From contig UCLR01000007.1 in the NCBI GenBank assembly GCA_900473415.1, positions 124,001 through 188,000 on the forward strand: a stretch of 64,000 nt of DNA. Reading direction: 5' to 3'. The stretch comes from Hyphomicrobiales bacterium (lineage in GTDB: Bacteria > Pseudomonadota > Alphaproteobacteria > Rhizobiales > Beijerinckiaceae). A program made the translations under genes and the position numbers. Positions 36,846 through 46,023 of the stretch are shown here, one piece after another (the first letter of the stretch is position 1; every line of letters starts with the position of its first letter). The notes beneath the pieces were generated by a model. The model worked only from the letters and a program-made list of their open reading frames with translations, did no database searches and had not been told where the DNA came from.

Positions 36846-38240
36846 ATGGATACTTGCTGTTCTGGATCAACGGTTATTTCTGCCGCATGCGGTGCCGCGA
36901 AGTGCATTTCTGTACGTATAGTCGTCCTCGGCTTCGCTGTTTTTCTGGCGGCCTCCTTCCCCGCTGCCGCTCAAATGGGTGATCTTTCCGACCTCGCCGC
37001 GCGCGTCATCGATGCGGTCGTCAACATCTCGACCACTGTACGCCCCACAGGCGCTCAGAATTCTGCCGCTCAAGGTCAACCTGCCGATCCGGCGCTCCCG
37101 CGGCGGTCCCTTGGTTCGGGCTTCGTGATCGACGCCTCGGGCATCATCATCACCAATGAGCACGTGATCCGGAACGGAGATGAGATCGACGTCATCCTCC
37201 GCGATGGGACGCGTCTGCGGGCCGAACTGGTTGGGGAAGACAGCTACATCGATGTCGCTGTCCTGCGCGTCCGGGCGAACACGCCGCTGTCGGTGGTGAA
37301 GTTCGCGAATTCCGACCAGATCCGCGTGGGGCAGCCGGTGATGGCGATCGGCAATCCGTCAGGGCTCGGTGGCACCGTCACCGCCGGAATCGTGTCTGCC
37401 AAGAACCGCGATATCAGGACGGGACCCTTCGACAATTTCATTCAGACGGATGCGTCGATCAACCGAGGCAATTCCGGCGGACCGCTATTCAACATGGCCG
37501 GCGACGTGATCGGCATCAACACGCTGGGCCTTACGCCGTCGGGCGGCAGCGTCGGCCTGAATTTCGCGGTTCCTGCCAACACGGCCCAACCGATCATCGC
37601 TCAATTGCGCGAGTTCGGAGAAACCCGGCGCGGTTGGCTTGGGGTTGATCTTCAGGAGCTGACCCCCGAGATCGCCGAGGCGTTGAGGCTGGCGCCTCCT
37701 CGTGGCGTCCTCCTTTCAGGCGTCGATCCGCGTGGTCCGGCCGCTCCTGCGGGACTGCGGGCAGGCGACGTGATCGTCAATTTCAATGGCCAGGACATAC
37801 AAGATCCGTCGCAGCTGCAGCGTGTCGTCGCTGAAGCGACCGTCGGCTCGGTTGTGCCTATGACCGTTGTGCGCGACGGCCGCAGCACCCAACTGACGGC
37901 GACACTGGCGCGCAGGGAGGCGCCGGCTTCGGCGACCTCTGCCGTGGCGGCCCTGGGCATGCAGGTCTCCGGTATCACGCGCGCGCTCCAGAGCGAGCTC
38001 GAGCTGCGGAACGATCTCAGGGGAGTCGTCGTGGTGGCGGTGGCCCCGGGGTCTCAGGCGGCTGCGCAGGGAATCCGGCCCGGGACTGTCATTACGGAGG
38101 TGCAAAACGAAGCGGTGGACTCTCCGGGGAGTTTTGTTCGGCGGGTCGAGGCGCTGAAAGCCGAAGGCCGCCGGTCCGCCGTGATCCTGGTCCTCGCGGC
38201 CAACGGGCAGACGCGTCTCATTGCATTGAAATTGGCCTGA
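36846..38240 (+). CDS. HtrA/DegP-type serine protease with two PDZ domains
   Basis: A 464-residue envelope protease. The N-terminus is unusually Cys-rich (MDTCCSGSTV..ACGAAKC) before a hydrophobic signal (VVLGFAVFLAASFPAAAQ). The trypsin-like triad is complete: His in TNEHVI, Asp in YIDVAVLR and Ser in RGNSGGPLF. PDZ1 spans roughly residues 240-355 (GWLGVDLQEL..AGLRAGDVI) and PDZ2 about 365-460 (VAPGSQAAAQGIRPGTVI). The ATG has AGGGAG upstream. The family degrades or refolds misfolded periplasmic proteins. The promoter region carries an inverted repeat, so stress regulation is likely but unproven. Confidence 0.9.
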   Translation: MDTCCSGSTVISAACGAAKCISVRIVVLGFAVFLAASFPAAAQMGDLSDLAARVIDAVVNISTTVRPTGAQNSAAQGQPADPALPRRSLGSGFVIDASGIIITNEHVIRNGDEIDVILRDGTRLRAELVGEDSYIDVAVLRVRANTPLSVVKFANSDQIRVGQPVMAIGNPSGLGGTVTAGIVSAKNRDIRTGPFDNFIQTDASINRGNSGGPLFNMAGDVIGINTLGLTPSGGSVGLNFAVPANTAQPIIAQLREFGETRRGWLGVDLQELTPEIAEALRLAPPRGVLLSGVDPRGPAAPAGLRAGDVIVNFNGQDIQDPSQLQRVVAEATVGSVVPMTVVRDGRSTQLTATLARREAPASATSAVAALGMQVSGITRALQSELELRNDLRGVVVVAVAPGSQAAAQGIRPGTVITEVQNEAVDSPGSFVRRVEALKAEGRRSAVILVLAANGQTRLIALKLA

Positions 38241-38279
38241 AGGGCGTTCCAGCACTCAGCAAGGGCGCTGCGGACATGA

Positions 38280-38313
38280 GATCACGCGCGACGCGACGCC
38301 GTCGCGCGTGATC
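38280..38313. terminator. Bidirectional terminator hairpin
   Basis: GATCACGCGCGACG (38280-38293) and CGTCGCGCGTGATC (38300-38313) are perfect 14-bp inverted arms with a 6-nt loop. They lie between the convergent protease and MaoC genes. Confidence 0.75.
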
Positions 38314-38327
38314 CGCCGTGCCGCCAG

Positions 38328-39341
38328 TTACGGCTTTCGCTCGACGAAGACGCAGCCGTCGAAAGAGAAGACCTCTTCGCCGTGCTGGTTGATGCCGGTG
38401 TTGTGGTGGAAGAACAGGCCCCATTGCGGGCGCGAGGCGCTCTCGCGCTTGTCGGCGACTTCGGAGAAGTAGGTGATGCGGTCGCCGGCGAAGACCGGCT
38501 TCGACCAGCGCAGGTTCTTGAAGCCTGGTGAGGGGCCGAGCCTGGCCGGGCTGCCCGTCGTCGTCGCCGCGATCTGGCGCCTGCGATGCGAGACCATGGT
38601 CGCCATCCAGACCGCCGCCGTATGCCAGCCCGAAGCCGCAAGCCGGCCGAAGGAGGAGGCTGCTGCCGCCGCCTCATCCATGTGGAAGGGCTGCGGGTCA
38701 AAGCTGCGGGCGAAGCCGACGATCTCTTCGGCCGTAAACACGAAGCTGCCGAGTTCGTAGCGGCGGCCGATCTCCAGCTCCTCGAAGAAGCGGGCGGGCT
38801 CCGGCGCCTCGGCGGGGGCTTCGAGCGGGCTCTCATGCAGTGGGCGTTCGTAGCGCGGCGTGTGGGCGAGCCAGTTCCCGGCCGGCTGCGGGGCGACGCC
38901 TGAGCCCTTGCGGCCGAACATGATCCAGTTGGTCTGCTGCATCACCGGTTCGTCGCGCTGATTCAGCAGCTCGAAGCGGAAGAGCACGAGGCCCATCTCC
39001 GGCCGCGAGCGCGATGCCCTGGTCTCGAGGACGGTGCGGCGAGCATGCAAGATGTCGCCCGGCAAGACTGGCCGCAGCCATTTGAGCTCATCGATGCCGG
39101 GCGAGCCCATGCCGGTCGAGTCGAGCAGGAAATCCTCGGCGATCAGCCGCATCAGCAGGGCGCAGCTATGCCAGCCGGAGCCGATCAGCTGGCCGACGAA
39201 GCTCGCCTTGGCCGCCTCCGGGTCGGTGTGAAAATCCTGCGCGTCATAGCGCGCGGCGAAGGCAACGAGGTCTTCCAGCGAGACCGCGATGCTGCCGGCC
39301 GAGACCGTCTCACCGACGACGAAATCCTCGAACTGCAGCAT
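38328..39341 (-). CDS. MaoC family dehydratase, duplicated hot-dog domains
   Basis: A 337-residue protein made of two MaoC/hydratase hot-dog units. The first (about 1-150) has ARYDAQDFHTDPEAAKAS and SGWHSCALLMRL. The second (about 185-335) has ARSFDPQPFHMDEAAAAAS and SGWHTAAVWMA. Both keep the Asp and His of the hydratase-2 active-site motif. The family hydrates enoyl-CoA or related thioesters; a tandem fusion may form the dimer-like unit within one chain. It is encoded 20 bp after ychF on the same strand, which gives no substrate clue. Confidence 0.87.
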   Translation of the reverse strand: MLQFEDFVVGETVSAGSIAVSLEDLVAFAARYDAQDFHTDPEAAKASFVGQLIGSGWHSCALLMRLIAEDFLLDSTGMGSPGIDELKWLRPVLPGDILHARRTVLETRASRSRPEMGLVLFRFELLNQRDEPVMQQTNWIMFGRKGSGVAPQPAGNWLAHTPRYERPLHESPLEAPAEAPEPARFFEELEIGRRYELGSFVFTAEEIVGFARSFDPQPFHMDEAAAAASSFGRLAASGWHTAAVWMATMVSHRRRQIAATTTGSPARLGPSPGFKNLRWSKPVFAGDRITYFSEVADKRESASRPQWGLFFHHNTGINQHGEEVFSFDGCVFVERKP

Positions 39342-39361
39342 GGGGCGGCCGCTCCGGGAGA

Positions 39362-40459
39362 TCAGTTCGCGAAGCGGAAATGCAGGACGTCGCCGTCGGC
39401 GACGACATATTCCTTGCCTTCGAGGCGGAACTTGCCGGCCTCGCGCGCGCCGGCCTCGCCCTTGTGGGTGACGTAGTCGTCATAGGCGATGGTCTCGGCG
39501 CGGATATAGCCCTTCTCGAAATCGGTATGGATCACACCGGCGGCTTGCGGCCCCTTGGTGCCCTTCTCGATCGTCCAGGCGCGGGCCTCCTTCGGGCCGA
39601 CCGTGAAATAGGTCACGAGGTGGAGCAGGGCGTAGCCGGCGCGGATGACGCGGTTCAGGCCGGGCTCGTCAAGGCCGACGGCCTCCAGATACTCGGTCTG
39701 CTCCTCCGCCGGGAGAATGGCGATCTCGCTCTCGATCTTGGCGGAAACGACGACCGCGACCGCGCCTTCCTCGGCGGCGCGCTTCTTCACCAGTTCGGAG
39801 AAGCTGTTGCCCTTGTCGGCGCTGGCTTCCTCGACATTGCAGACATAGAGCACAGGTTTCGAGGAGAGCAGGCCGAGCAGCTCGAACGGGCGGCGCTCCT
39901 CAGGCGAAAGCTGGACGAGGCGGGCGGGCTTGCCGTCGCGCAACAGGGTGAGGCAGCGGTTCATCAGGTCGACCGCTTCCTTGGCCTCCTTGTCGCCGGA
40001 CTTCGCCTTCTTTTCCAGCGGCAGCACGCGCTTCTCGAGGCTGTCGAGATCGGCGAGCATCAGCTCCGTCTCGATCGTCTCGATATCGTCGACCGGCGAG
40101 ACCTTGCCCTCGACATGGGTGATGTCGCCATCCTCGAAGCAGCGCACGACATGGGCGATGGCGTCGCATTCGCGGATATTGGCGAGGAACTGGTTGCCGA
40201 GCCCTTCGCCGCGCGAGGCGCCGCGCACGAGGCCGGCGATGTCGACGAAGGTCAGCCGCGTCGGGATGATTTCCTTCGACCCTGCGATGGCGGCGAGCTG
40301 CTCGAGCCGTTCATCCGGCACGGCGACGTCGCCGACATTCGGCTCGATCGTGCAGAACGGGTAGTTCGCAGCCTGAGCCGCCGCCGTCTGCGTCAGCGCG
40401 TTGAAGAGGGTCGACTTGCCGACATTCGGCAGGCCGACGATTCCGCATTTGAAGCCCAT
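39362..40459 (-). CDS. ychF: Redox-regulated ribosome-associated ATPase YchF
   Basis: A 365-residue Obg-related P-loop protein that prefers ATP and associates with ribosomes. G1 is GLPNVGKSTLFNAL, and the effector region holds NYPFCTIEPNVG. G3 is FVDIAGLVRGASRGEGLGN. The altered G4, VCNVEE in place of NKxD, is the mark of YchF. The C-terminal TGS domain includes TVGPKEARAWTI and HTDFEKGYIRAE. The start at MGFKCGIVG matches the family; five upstream codons are possible. Confidence 0.96.
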   Translation of the reverse strand: MGFKCGIVGLPNVGKSTLFNALTQTAAAQAANYPFCTIEPNVGDVAVPDERLEQLAAIAGSKEIIPTRLTFVDIAGLVRGASRGEGLGNQFLANIRECDAIAHVVRCFEDGDITHVEGKVSPVDDIETIETELMLADLDSLEKRVLPLEKKAKSGDKEAKEAVDLMNRCLTLLRDGKPARLVQLSPEERRPFELLGLLSSKPVLYVCNVEEASADKGNSFSELVKKRAAEEGAVAVVVSAKIESEIAILPAEEQTEYLEAVGLDEPGLNRVIRAGYALLHLVTYFTVGPKEARAWTIEKGTKGPQAAGVIHTDFEKGYIRAETIAYDDYVTHKGEAGAREAGKFRLEGKEYVVADGDVLHFRFAN

Positions 40460-40669
40460 GCTCGCCTGTTCCATTGCCCTCGGCGGTCAAGGCCGCTGCG
40501 GGGCGTGAAGCTTTGAAAGTTGCGGTCTTATTGGGGGGCTTGCGCGATAAAGACAAGTGCCGCGCGCCGGATGACCGATGCGTCGCTCACGCGAACGTGC
40601 ATGGCGGCGGGGTGGAAGCGGGTGCTGGATCGCGCTGCGGCGGTTGCCCGCGCCGTTCGGAGCCTTGCC

Positions 40670-41275
40670 ATGATCCGTTTTCGCTTTGCGCTTGCCCTGT
40701 CGATGCTTGCTCTCGCTGGCGGCCTCGCCGTCGCGCAAACGCCCGGGACGCGGTTGCGCGGCACGGTCGAGCGCATGGAAGGCTCGACGCTGGATCTCAA
40801 GGCTGCGGACGGACGGGAGGTGAAGGTCGCGCTCGCGCCGGGCTTCTCGGTCGGCGGCGTGGTCGCGGCAAAGGCGACCGACATCGCCAAGGGGAGCTTC
40901 ATCGGCGTCGGTGCCAAGCCGCAGCCGGACGGCACGCTGATGGCGGTGCAGGTCTTCATCTTCCCGGAGGCGATGCGCGGCACCGGGGAGGGGCATCGGC
41001 CCTGGGGCGTGCTGCCCGATGCGACCATGACCAATGCCACGGTGGCCGAGACGGTGTCGCGGGTCGACGGTGCCAATCTCGTGCTGAGCTATCCGGGCGG
41101 CGAGCAGAAGGTCGTGATTACCCCAGAGGCGACCATCCTCATGGCGGCCCCGGCGGAAGCAGGCGAACTGAAGCCCGGAGCGCAGGTCGCAATGACGGCG
41201 AACCGCCAAACGGATGGCAGCTACAGCACGAGCCGTGTCACCGTCGCCAAGCCGGGGGCGAAGCTGCCGCTCTAG
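40670..41275 (+). CDS. Secreted DUF5666-like protein
   Basis: A 201-residue protein with a signal peptide (FALALSMLALAGGLAVA-Q). The mature part holds two short beta-rich repeats, RLRGTVERMEGSTLDLKAADG and later TVAETVSRVDGANLVLSYPGG, like the OB-type repeats of DUF5666 proteins. GGAG precedes the ATG at a good distance; the longer in-frame reading upstream is Arg-rich and unlikely. It is divergent from ychF (210-bp interval, presumably two promoters) and convergent with pth. Function unknown. Confidence 0.72.
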   Translation: MIRFRFALALSMLALAGGLAVAQTPGTRLRGTVERMEGSTLDLKAADGREVKVALAPGFSVGGVVAAKATDIAKGSFIGVGAKPQPDGTLMAVQVFIFPEAMRGTGEGHRPWGVLPDATMTNATVAETVSRVDGANLVLSYPGGEQKVVITPEATILMAAPAEAGELKPGAQVAMTANRQTDGSYSTSRVTVAKPGAKLPL

Positions 41276-41286
41276 AGCATCTCTGC

Positions 41287-41901
41287 TCAGTCGGAGGTCT
41301 TCTCGCCCAGCCGCTTCACGGCGCCGTGGCCGCGCGCATCCATGAAGAGGTGGACCTTGTTCTGGAAGCCGGCATCGTCATGCGCGGCCAGCAGTTCGGC
41401 GTGGTCGGCGCAGGAGCGGCAGAGGTCCTCCACCCAGGGCTGCTCCGCCTTGCCGAAATCGTTCAGCACATAGGCGTGGACCAGCGCCTTGTCGCCCGGA
41501 TGGCCGATGCCCATCCGGACGCGGCGATAGTCGTTGCCGATGGCCGCCGTGGTGGAGCGCAGGCCGTTATGCCCCGCATTGCCGCCGCCGAGCTTCACGC
41601 GCAGCTTGGCCGGGGGTAGGTCGAGCTCGTCATGGAAGACGACGACGTCGGCAGGCGCGATCTTGAAGAAGCGCGCGGCCTCGCCGATCGAGCGGCCGGA
41701 CTCGTTCATATAGGTCTGCGGCTTGAGCAGGATGACCTTCTCGGCCCCGATGGCGGCTTCGCAGGCCTCGGCCTGGAAGCGCGCGCGCCAGGGCGAGGCG
41801 CGGTGGAGACGGGCAATCTCCTCGACGGCCATGAAGCCGATATTGTGCCGGTTGCGGGCATAGCGTGCGCCCGGATTGCCGAGGCCGGCGAAGATCAGCA
41901 T
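41287..41901 (-). CDS. pth: Peptidyl-tRNA hydrolase
   Basis: A 204-residue enzyme that frees tRNA from peptidyl-tRNA dropped by stalled ribosomes. Conserved: [21 protein letters not shown] with the catalytic His, [31 protein letters not shown] and GHNGLRS. It follows rplY on the same strand, the usual alphaproteobacterial order (rplY-pth, often with ychF nearby). A hairpin lies between the two genes. Confidence 0.96.
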   Translation of the reverse strand: MLIFAGLGNPGARYARNRHNIGFMAVEEIARLHRASPWRARFQAEACEAAIGAEKVILLKPQTYMNESGRSIGEAARFFKIAPADVVVFHDELDLPPAKLRVKLGGGNAGHNGLRSTTAAIGNDYRRVRMGIGHPGDKALVHAYVLNDFGKAEQPWVEDLCRSCADHAELLAAHDDAGFQNKVHLFMDARGHGAVKRLGEKTSD

Positions 41902-41928
41902 GGCGAGACTCCGGCAGGCTCATAGCAA

Positions 41929-41952
41929 GACGGCCGGGAAGTCCCGGCCGTC
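41929..41952 (-). terminator. Hairpin between rplY and pth
   Basis: GACGGCCGGG (41929-41938) and CCCGGCCGTC (41943-41952) make a perfect 10-bp stem. On the minus strand it is followed by TTGCT. It could terminate part of the rplY transcripts or tune pth expression. Confidence 0.6.
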
Positions 41953-41998
41953 TCGTTCGGTTGGGGCAGGCGGAAGAGGGCGCCAGGGGCGCCGCTCA

Positions 41999-42619
41999 TC
42001 AGGCCTTGGCTTCGGCCGGGGCCTCGGCAGCGGCGTCGGCAGCCGGCTCGGCCTCGACGGTCGGCGGGGCGATCGTGACGATCGTCGCGTCCAAGCCGAC
42101 GGTCAGCTTGGCGCCGGCCGGCAGCTTGATGGCCTTGGCTTCGATCTGGTCGCCGATGTTCAGGCCAGCGACCGAAACGTCGAAGGCTTCCGGAATGCTG
42201 TCGGGCTCGACGGTGATTTCGAGGGTGTGCTCGACGATCTGGACCAGGCCGCCGCTCTTGACGCCAGGGCTGGACTCCTGGCCGACGACGTGGATCGGAA
42301 CCTGGACCGTGACGGTCTGGCCCTTCGCGACGCGCAGGAAGTCGACGTGGATCGGGAAATCCTTGACCGGGTCGAGCTGGTAGTCGCGCGGGATGACCCG
42401 CTGCTTCTTGCCGGCGACGCTGATCTCGAAGATCGTGGTCAGGAAGTGGCCGCCGAAAATGAGCTGGCGGGTCTTGTTGGCGTCGAGCGCGATGGCCTCG
42501 GGAGCGGTGTTTCCACCATAGATCACGGCAGGCGTCTGGCCCTGGCGACGAACGGCACGAGCGGCCCCCTTGCCGACCTGTGCGCGCGCCGAAGCCTCGA
42601 TTTGCTTCACGGCGGTCAT
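41999..42619 (-). CDS. rplY: 50S ribosomal protein L25 (Ctc form)
   Basis: A 206-residue long form of L25, the 5S rRNA-binding ribosomal protein, with the added Ctc C-terminal domain. Visible: GKGAARAVRRQGQTPAVIYGG, the 5S-binding part RVIPRDYQLDPVKDFPIHVDFLRV, and the beta domain PIHVVGQESSPGVKSGG. The Ala/Glu-rich end (EAEPAADAAAEAPAEAKA) is common in this clade. It is first of the rplY-pth pair. Confidence 0.96.
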   Translation of the reverse strand: MTAVKQIEASARAQVGKGAARAVRRQGQTPAVIYGGNTAPEAIALDANKTRQLIFGGHFLTTIFEISVAGKKQRVIPRDYQLDPVKDFPIHVDFLRVAKGQTVTVQVPIHVVGQESSPGVKSGGLVQIVEHTLEITVEPDSIPEAFDVSVAGLNIGDQIEAKAIKLPAGAKLTVGLDATIVTIAPPTVEAEPAADAAAEAPAEAKA

Positions 42620-42649
42620 GTTAGTTGTCCTTGACGTTCAAAATGACAA

Positions 42650-42667
42650 GGCCGCCTCATGGCGGCC
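42650..42667 (-). terminator. Hairpin upstream of rplY
   Basis: On the minus strand GGCCGCC-ATGA-GGCGGCC is followed by TTGTCATTTT. This fits a terminator for the GGDEF-EAL gene that ends at 42774, or a leader hairpin of rplY (about 30 nt before its start). Confidence 0.6.
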
Positions 42668-42773
42668 CATCGGGTTCGCGTCCAGAGCCTCCAAGGGTGT
42701 CAGCGGGACGCGAGGCCTGCTCATAGGGGAAAAACGGCGCGATCTCAAGCCCCGCGATCCCGGCTCCGTTGCG

Positions 42774-44627
42774 TCAGGCCGCGTTCGCGACGGAGCCGCT
42801 GCGCGGCGCCTTCCCCTCCGGGGCGCGGCCAAAGCGCTGGAGCAGCTCGCGCACGAGCGGTCCCGGGACCGGCGGCGAATAGAGATAGCCCTGGCCGAGG
42901 CGGCAGCCCATCTCTGCGAGGCACTGGGCCTGCGACTGGGTTTCGATGCCCTCGGCGATCGTCTTCATGCCGAGGCGGCGGGTCATCGTCAGCAGGGATT
43001 CCACGATCGCGCCGCTGCGCGCGCCGCTGTCGATCGCTTCGACGAAGGAGCGGTCGATCTTGATGATGTCGATCGGGAAGTCGAGGAGGTGGGTCAGCGA
43101 GGCGAAGCCGGTGCCGAAATCGTCCAGCGCCACCGCCGTCCCGCTGGCGCGCAGCGCCGCCATCGTGCGCGCGACGCCGTCCTTGCGCCTGCCCATGAAG
43201 ACACGCTCGGTGATCTCGACGACGAGGCGCTGCATCGGCACCCCAGCCTTGTCCATGATCCTGCTAATTCGCTGGATCAGGTCTCCCCTTTCGAAATCGG
43301 CGGCGGTGACATTCAGCGCGACATGCTGGAAATGCACGCCCATTGCTTGCCATTCCGCCATGTCGGCCGCAACCGCCGTCAGCATCCGCGTGGTGATGCG
43401 GTGGGCGATCTTGGGATCGAGCAGGGCCTCGTGGAATTCGTCGGCCGCGGCGATACGGCCGCTGGCGAGGCGCATCCGGGCGAGCGCCTCGACCCCGACG
43501 ATCTCGGCCGTGTCGAACCGAACGATCGGCTGGTAGCAGGGGACGATCCGGTCCTCCTCGAGCGCGCTGCTGACGTCCTTCCTGGTCCGGATGCGGTGCA
43601 GGATTGCGCTGCGCAGCCGGCTCCGGAAGCGGATGTAGCAGCCGCGCCGCGTCCCCTTGGCGTGATAGAGCGCGAGATCGGCGTTCTGGCGCAGCGTGTC
43701 GCTGTCGTGCCCGTCCTCGCCGGCAATGGCGCCGCCGATGGTGACGCTCGGCAGGATGTTCTGGCCGTCATATTCGAGGGGGGCGGCGACAGCCGCGAGA
43801 GCGGCGGAGGCCAGCTTGCGCATTCGCGCCGAGCTGTCGCAACCGGGGATCAGGACCGCGAATTCGTCGCCGCCGATCCGGCAGGCCAGGCAGTCGGTGA
43901 GGGTCGCGCTCAGCCTGGCGCCGACCTCGGCGATCAGGATATCGCCAGCGGCATGGCCAAGCGTGTCGTTGATCGTCTTGAGATGGTCGATGTCGATCAG
44001 CATCAGCCCGTAGTGCTGGGAACCAGCGTTCATGGCCGCGATCGCGTCGTTGAACTGAGCCCGGTTCGGCAGCTTGGTCAGCGTGTCGAAATAGGCGAGC
44101 CGGTGATTGCGGGCGCGCACCTCGTCATGCTCGATCGCGATGGCGCAGAGATGGACGCAGGTTGCCACGATGTGGCGTTCCAGTGCGCGCGGCCGGCGCG
44201 CCTTGTTGAAATAGAAGCCGAAGGCGCCGACAACGCGACCGTCCCGTGCCTTGATCGGCGTCGACCAGCAGGCGCGCAACCCGAGCGGCAGCACCATCTC
44301 CTTGTGGGCTTGCCAAAGCGGATCCGTGGCGATGTCGGTGACTTCGACCGGCTCGCCACGATGTATCGCGGTGCCGCAGGATCCGACGCTGGGGCCCGTC
44401 CGAAGGCCTGTGATGGCGGCAGCATAGTGCGCGGGGAGGCTCGGCGAGGCGAGAGGGAGCAGGCAGCTCCGATCATCGACGGTGAGGACCGAACAGATGG
44501 CGCCGCTGGAGATCGCCTCTGCGCGGCGGCACAGGCGTTCCATGCAGGCTGCGAGCGGCTCGCCGCGCGCGATGTCTTCGAGAATATCGTTCTGCAGAGC
44601 CTGCAGGTGGCCGGATGTTCTGATCAC
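42774..44627 (-). CDS. GAF-GGDEF-EAL cyclic-di-GMP protein
   Basis: A 617-residue cytosolic signalling protein. Residues ~15-165 form a GAF-type sensor (SVGSCGTAIHRGEPVEVTDI). Residues ~175-335 form a diguanylate cyclase domain with an intact IGGDEFAV motif and LIDIDHLKTINDTLGH. Residues ~345-600 form an EAL phosphodiesterase with VGVEALARM, the catalytic DDFGTGFAS and AEGIETQSQ. Both active sites look complete, so it could make or degrade c-di-GMP. No membrane segment is seen. The start is GTG, chosen because the GAF domain begins soon after. It lies alone, with yhhQ upstream on the same strand about 100 bp away. Confidence 0.92.
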   Translation of the reverse strand: MIRTSGHLQALQNDILEDIARGEPLAACMERLCRRAEAISSGAICSVLTVDDRSCLLPLASPSLPAHYAAAITGLRTGPSVGSCGTAIHRGEPVEVTDIATDPLWQAHKEMVLPLGLRACWSTPIKARDGRVVGAFGFYFNKARRPRALERHIVATCVHLCAIAIEHDEVRARNHRLAYFDTLTKLPNRAQFNDAIAAMNAGSQHYGLMLIDIDHLKTINDTLGHAAGDILIAEVGARLSATLTDCLACRIGGDEFAVLIPGCDSSARMRKLASAALAAVAAPLEYDGQNILPSVTIGGAIAGEDGHDSDTLRQNADLALYHAKGTRRGCYIRFRSRLRSAILHRIRTRKDVSSALEEDRIVPCYQPIVRFDTAEIVGVEALARMRLASGRIAAADEFHEALLDPKIAHRITTRMLTAVAADMAEWQAMGVHFQHVALNVTAADFERGDLIQRISRIMDKAGVPMQRLVVEITERVFMGRRKDGVARTMAALRASGTAVALDDFGTGFASLTHLLDFPIDIIKIDRSFVEAIDSGARSGAIVESLLTMTRRLGMKTIAEGIETQSQAQCLAEMGCRLGQGYLYSPPVPGPLVRELLQRFGRAPEGKAPRSGSVANAA

Positions 44628-44730
44628 GCGGTCGCCTACAGAATGACGTGTCGCCGACCAACGATATTACATCCGATGCCTTAAGGGTCAGTTGCGGCGT
44701 TGCCTCGAAATGTATCGGCAGGGATGCGTG

Positions 44731-45294
44731 TCAGGCAGCCGCCAGCCCCAGGCGCTCGTCGCGGCGGCGCAGCAGATACATCAGCGGCAGCGCGATCAGC
44801 ACCATCCAGGCCTTGCCGATGATCTGGCCGGCAAGGAAATCGAGGCTGCCGAAAGCAAGCTGCAGGAACACGATCGAGTCGACCACGAGACCGGCGATGC
44901 CCGACGCGAAGACCGCCGTGAGAAAGCGACGACGCTGCAGCGGGGTGTAGACCGCGAAATCGGCGAGTTCCGAGAGCAAAAACGCCGTCGCCGAGGCGAT
45001 CACGATCGAAGGCGGAGCGAGCCAGGCGGAGATCAGCGTGCCGGCTGCGATGGCGGCAAGCCCGGCGAGCGCGCCGAGGCGGCGCTGGACGATGTCGCGC
45101 AGCACCAAAGCCAGGCCGACCATCAGCACGCCGCTCGGCGCCATGATGCCGGGCCAGACCGGCACGAGGCAGGGGCCATTCGGCACGCAGACTGCGCCGG
45201 CATTGCCGATCAGCCAGTTGGCGGCCGGGATGGTGAGGCCGAACAGGATAAGCGCGATGGCGCCTTCGACGAGGCGCTGTCGGTCACGAGTCAT
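44731..45294 (-). CDS. yhhQ: VUT family queuosine precursor transporter
   Basis: A 187-residue membrane protein with five to six hydrophobic segments. Family motifs include [36 protein letters not shown] and the C-terminal [13 protein letters not shown]. It belongs to the YhhQ/VUT family that imports preQ0/preQ1. The ATG at 45294 overlaps the end of queC by 11 bp, so the two are co-translated. The combination supports the transport role over vitamin uptake in general. Confidence 0.88.
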   Translation of the reverse strand: MTRDRQRLVEGAIALILFGLTIPAANWLIGNAGAVCVPNGPCLVPVWPGIMAPSGVLMVGLALVLRDIVQRRLGALAGLAAIAAGTLISAWLAPPSIVIASATAFLLSELADFAVYTPLQRRRFLTAVFASGIAGLVVDSIVFLQLAFGSLDFLAGQIIGKAWMVLIALPLMYLLRRRDERLGLAAA

Positions 45295-46012
45295 AGGAAG
45301 GTCCGCTATCGTCGGGTGTCGCCAGATAAGCCGCGAAGCCCTTTGCTCGCAAATCACATGCCGGACAATGGCCGCAGCCATAGCCCCAGCCATGCCGCGT
45401 CGTCCTGTCGCCGAGATAGCAGCTGTGGCTCTCCTCGATGACGAGGTCGAGCAGGGCCTGTCCGCCGAGCTCGTGCGCCAGAGCGAAGGTCTGCGCCTTG
45501 TCGCGCCACATCAGCGGGGTGTGCAGGACGAGTCGGCGGTCGAGACCGAGGCTCAAGCTCACCTGCATCGCCTTGATGGTGTCGTCGCGGCAGTCGGGAT
45601 AGCCCGAGTAATCGGTTTCGCAGACGCCCAGCACGATGTGCTTCAGGTTGCGCCGATAGGCCAGCGCAGCGGCAAAGGTGAGGAAGATCAGGTTGCGGCC
45701 CGGCACGAAGGTCGTCGGCAGGCCGGTTTCCGCGAAAGTGATCTCGCTTTCGCGAGTCAGCGCCGTTTCGGAGATGGTGCCCAACGCCTTAAGGTCGACG
45801 ACATGGTCGGGGCCGAGCCGCTCGGCGTAAGTGGGGTTTAGGGCGGGCAGCCTCTCGCGGATGGCGAGGCGGCATTCCATCTCGACGCTGTGGCGTTGGC
45901 CGTAGTCAAAGCCGATGGTCTCGACCGCATCGAAGCGCTCGAGCGCCCAGGCGAGGGCGGTGGTGGAATCCTGTCCGCCGGAGAACAGCACCAGCGCCCG
46001 CGACTTGCCCAC
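45284..46012 (-). CDS. queC: 7-cyano-7-deazaguanine synthase
   Basis: A 242-residue enzyme making preQ0 from 7-carboxy-7-deazaguanine with ATP and ammonia, in queuosine synthesis. The PP-loop is [28 protein letters not shown] is typical of the family, and the zinc cysteines are [14 protein letters not shown]. The start is GTG with GAGG at the correct distance; no ATG exists upstream in frame. The ribosome site overlaps the prs stop. The other que genes (queD, queE, queF) are not in the window. Confidence 0.94.
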   Translation of the reverse strand: MGKSRALVLFSGGQDSTTALAWALERFDAVETIGFDYGQRHSVEMECRLAIRERLPALNPTYAERLGPDHVVDLKALGTISETALTRESEITFAETGLPTTFVPGRNLIFLTFAAALAYRRNLKHIVLGVCETDYSGYPDCRDDTIKAMQVSLSLGLDRRLVLHTPLMWRDKAQTFALAHELGGQALLDLVIEESHSCYLGDRTTRHGWGYGCGHCPACDLRAKGFAAYLATPDDSGPSYDS

Positions 46013-46023
46013 GCTTGCGCGCC

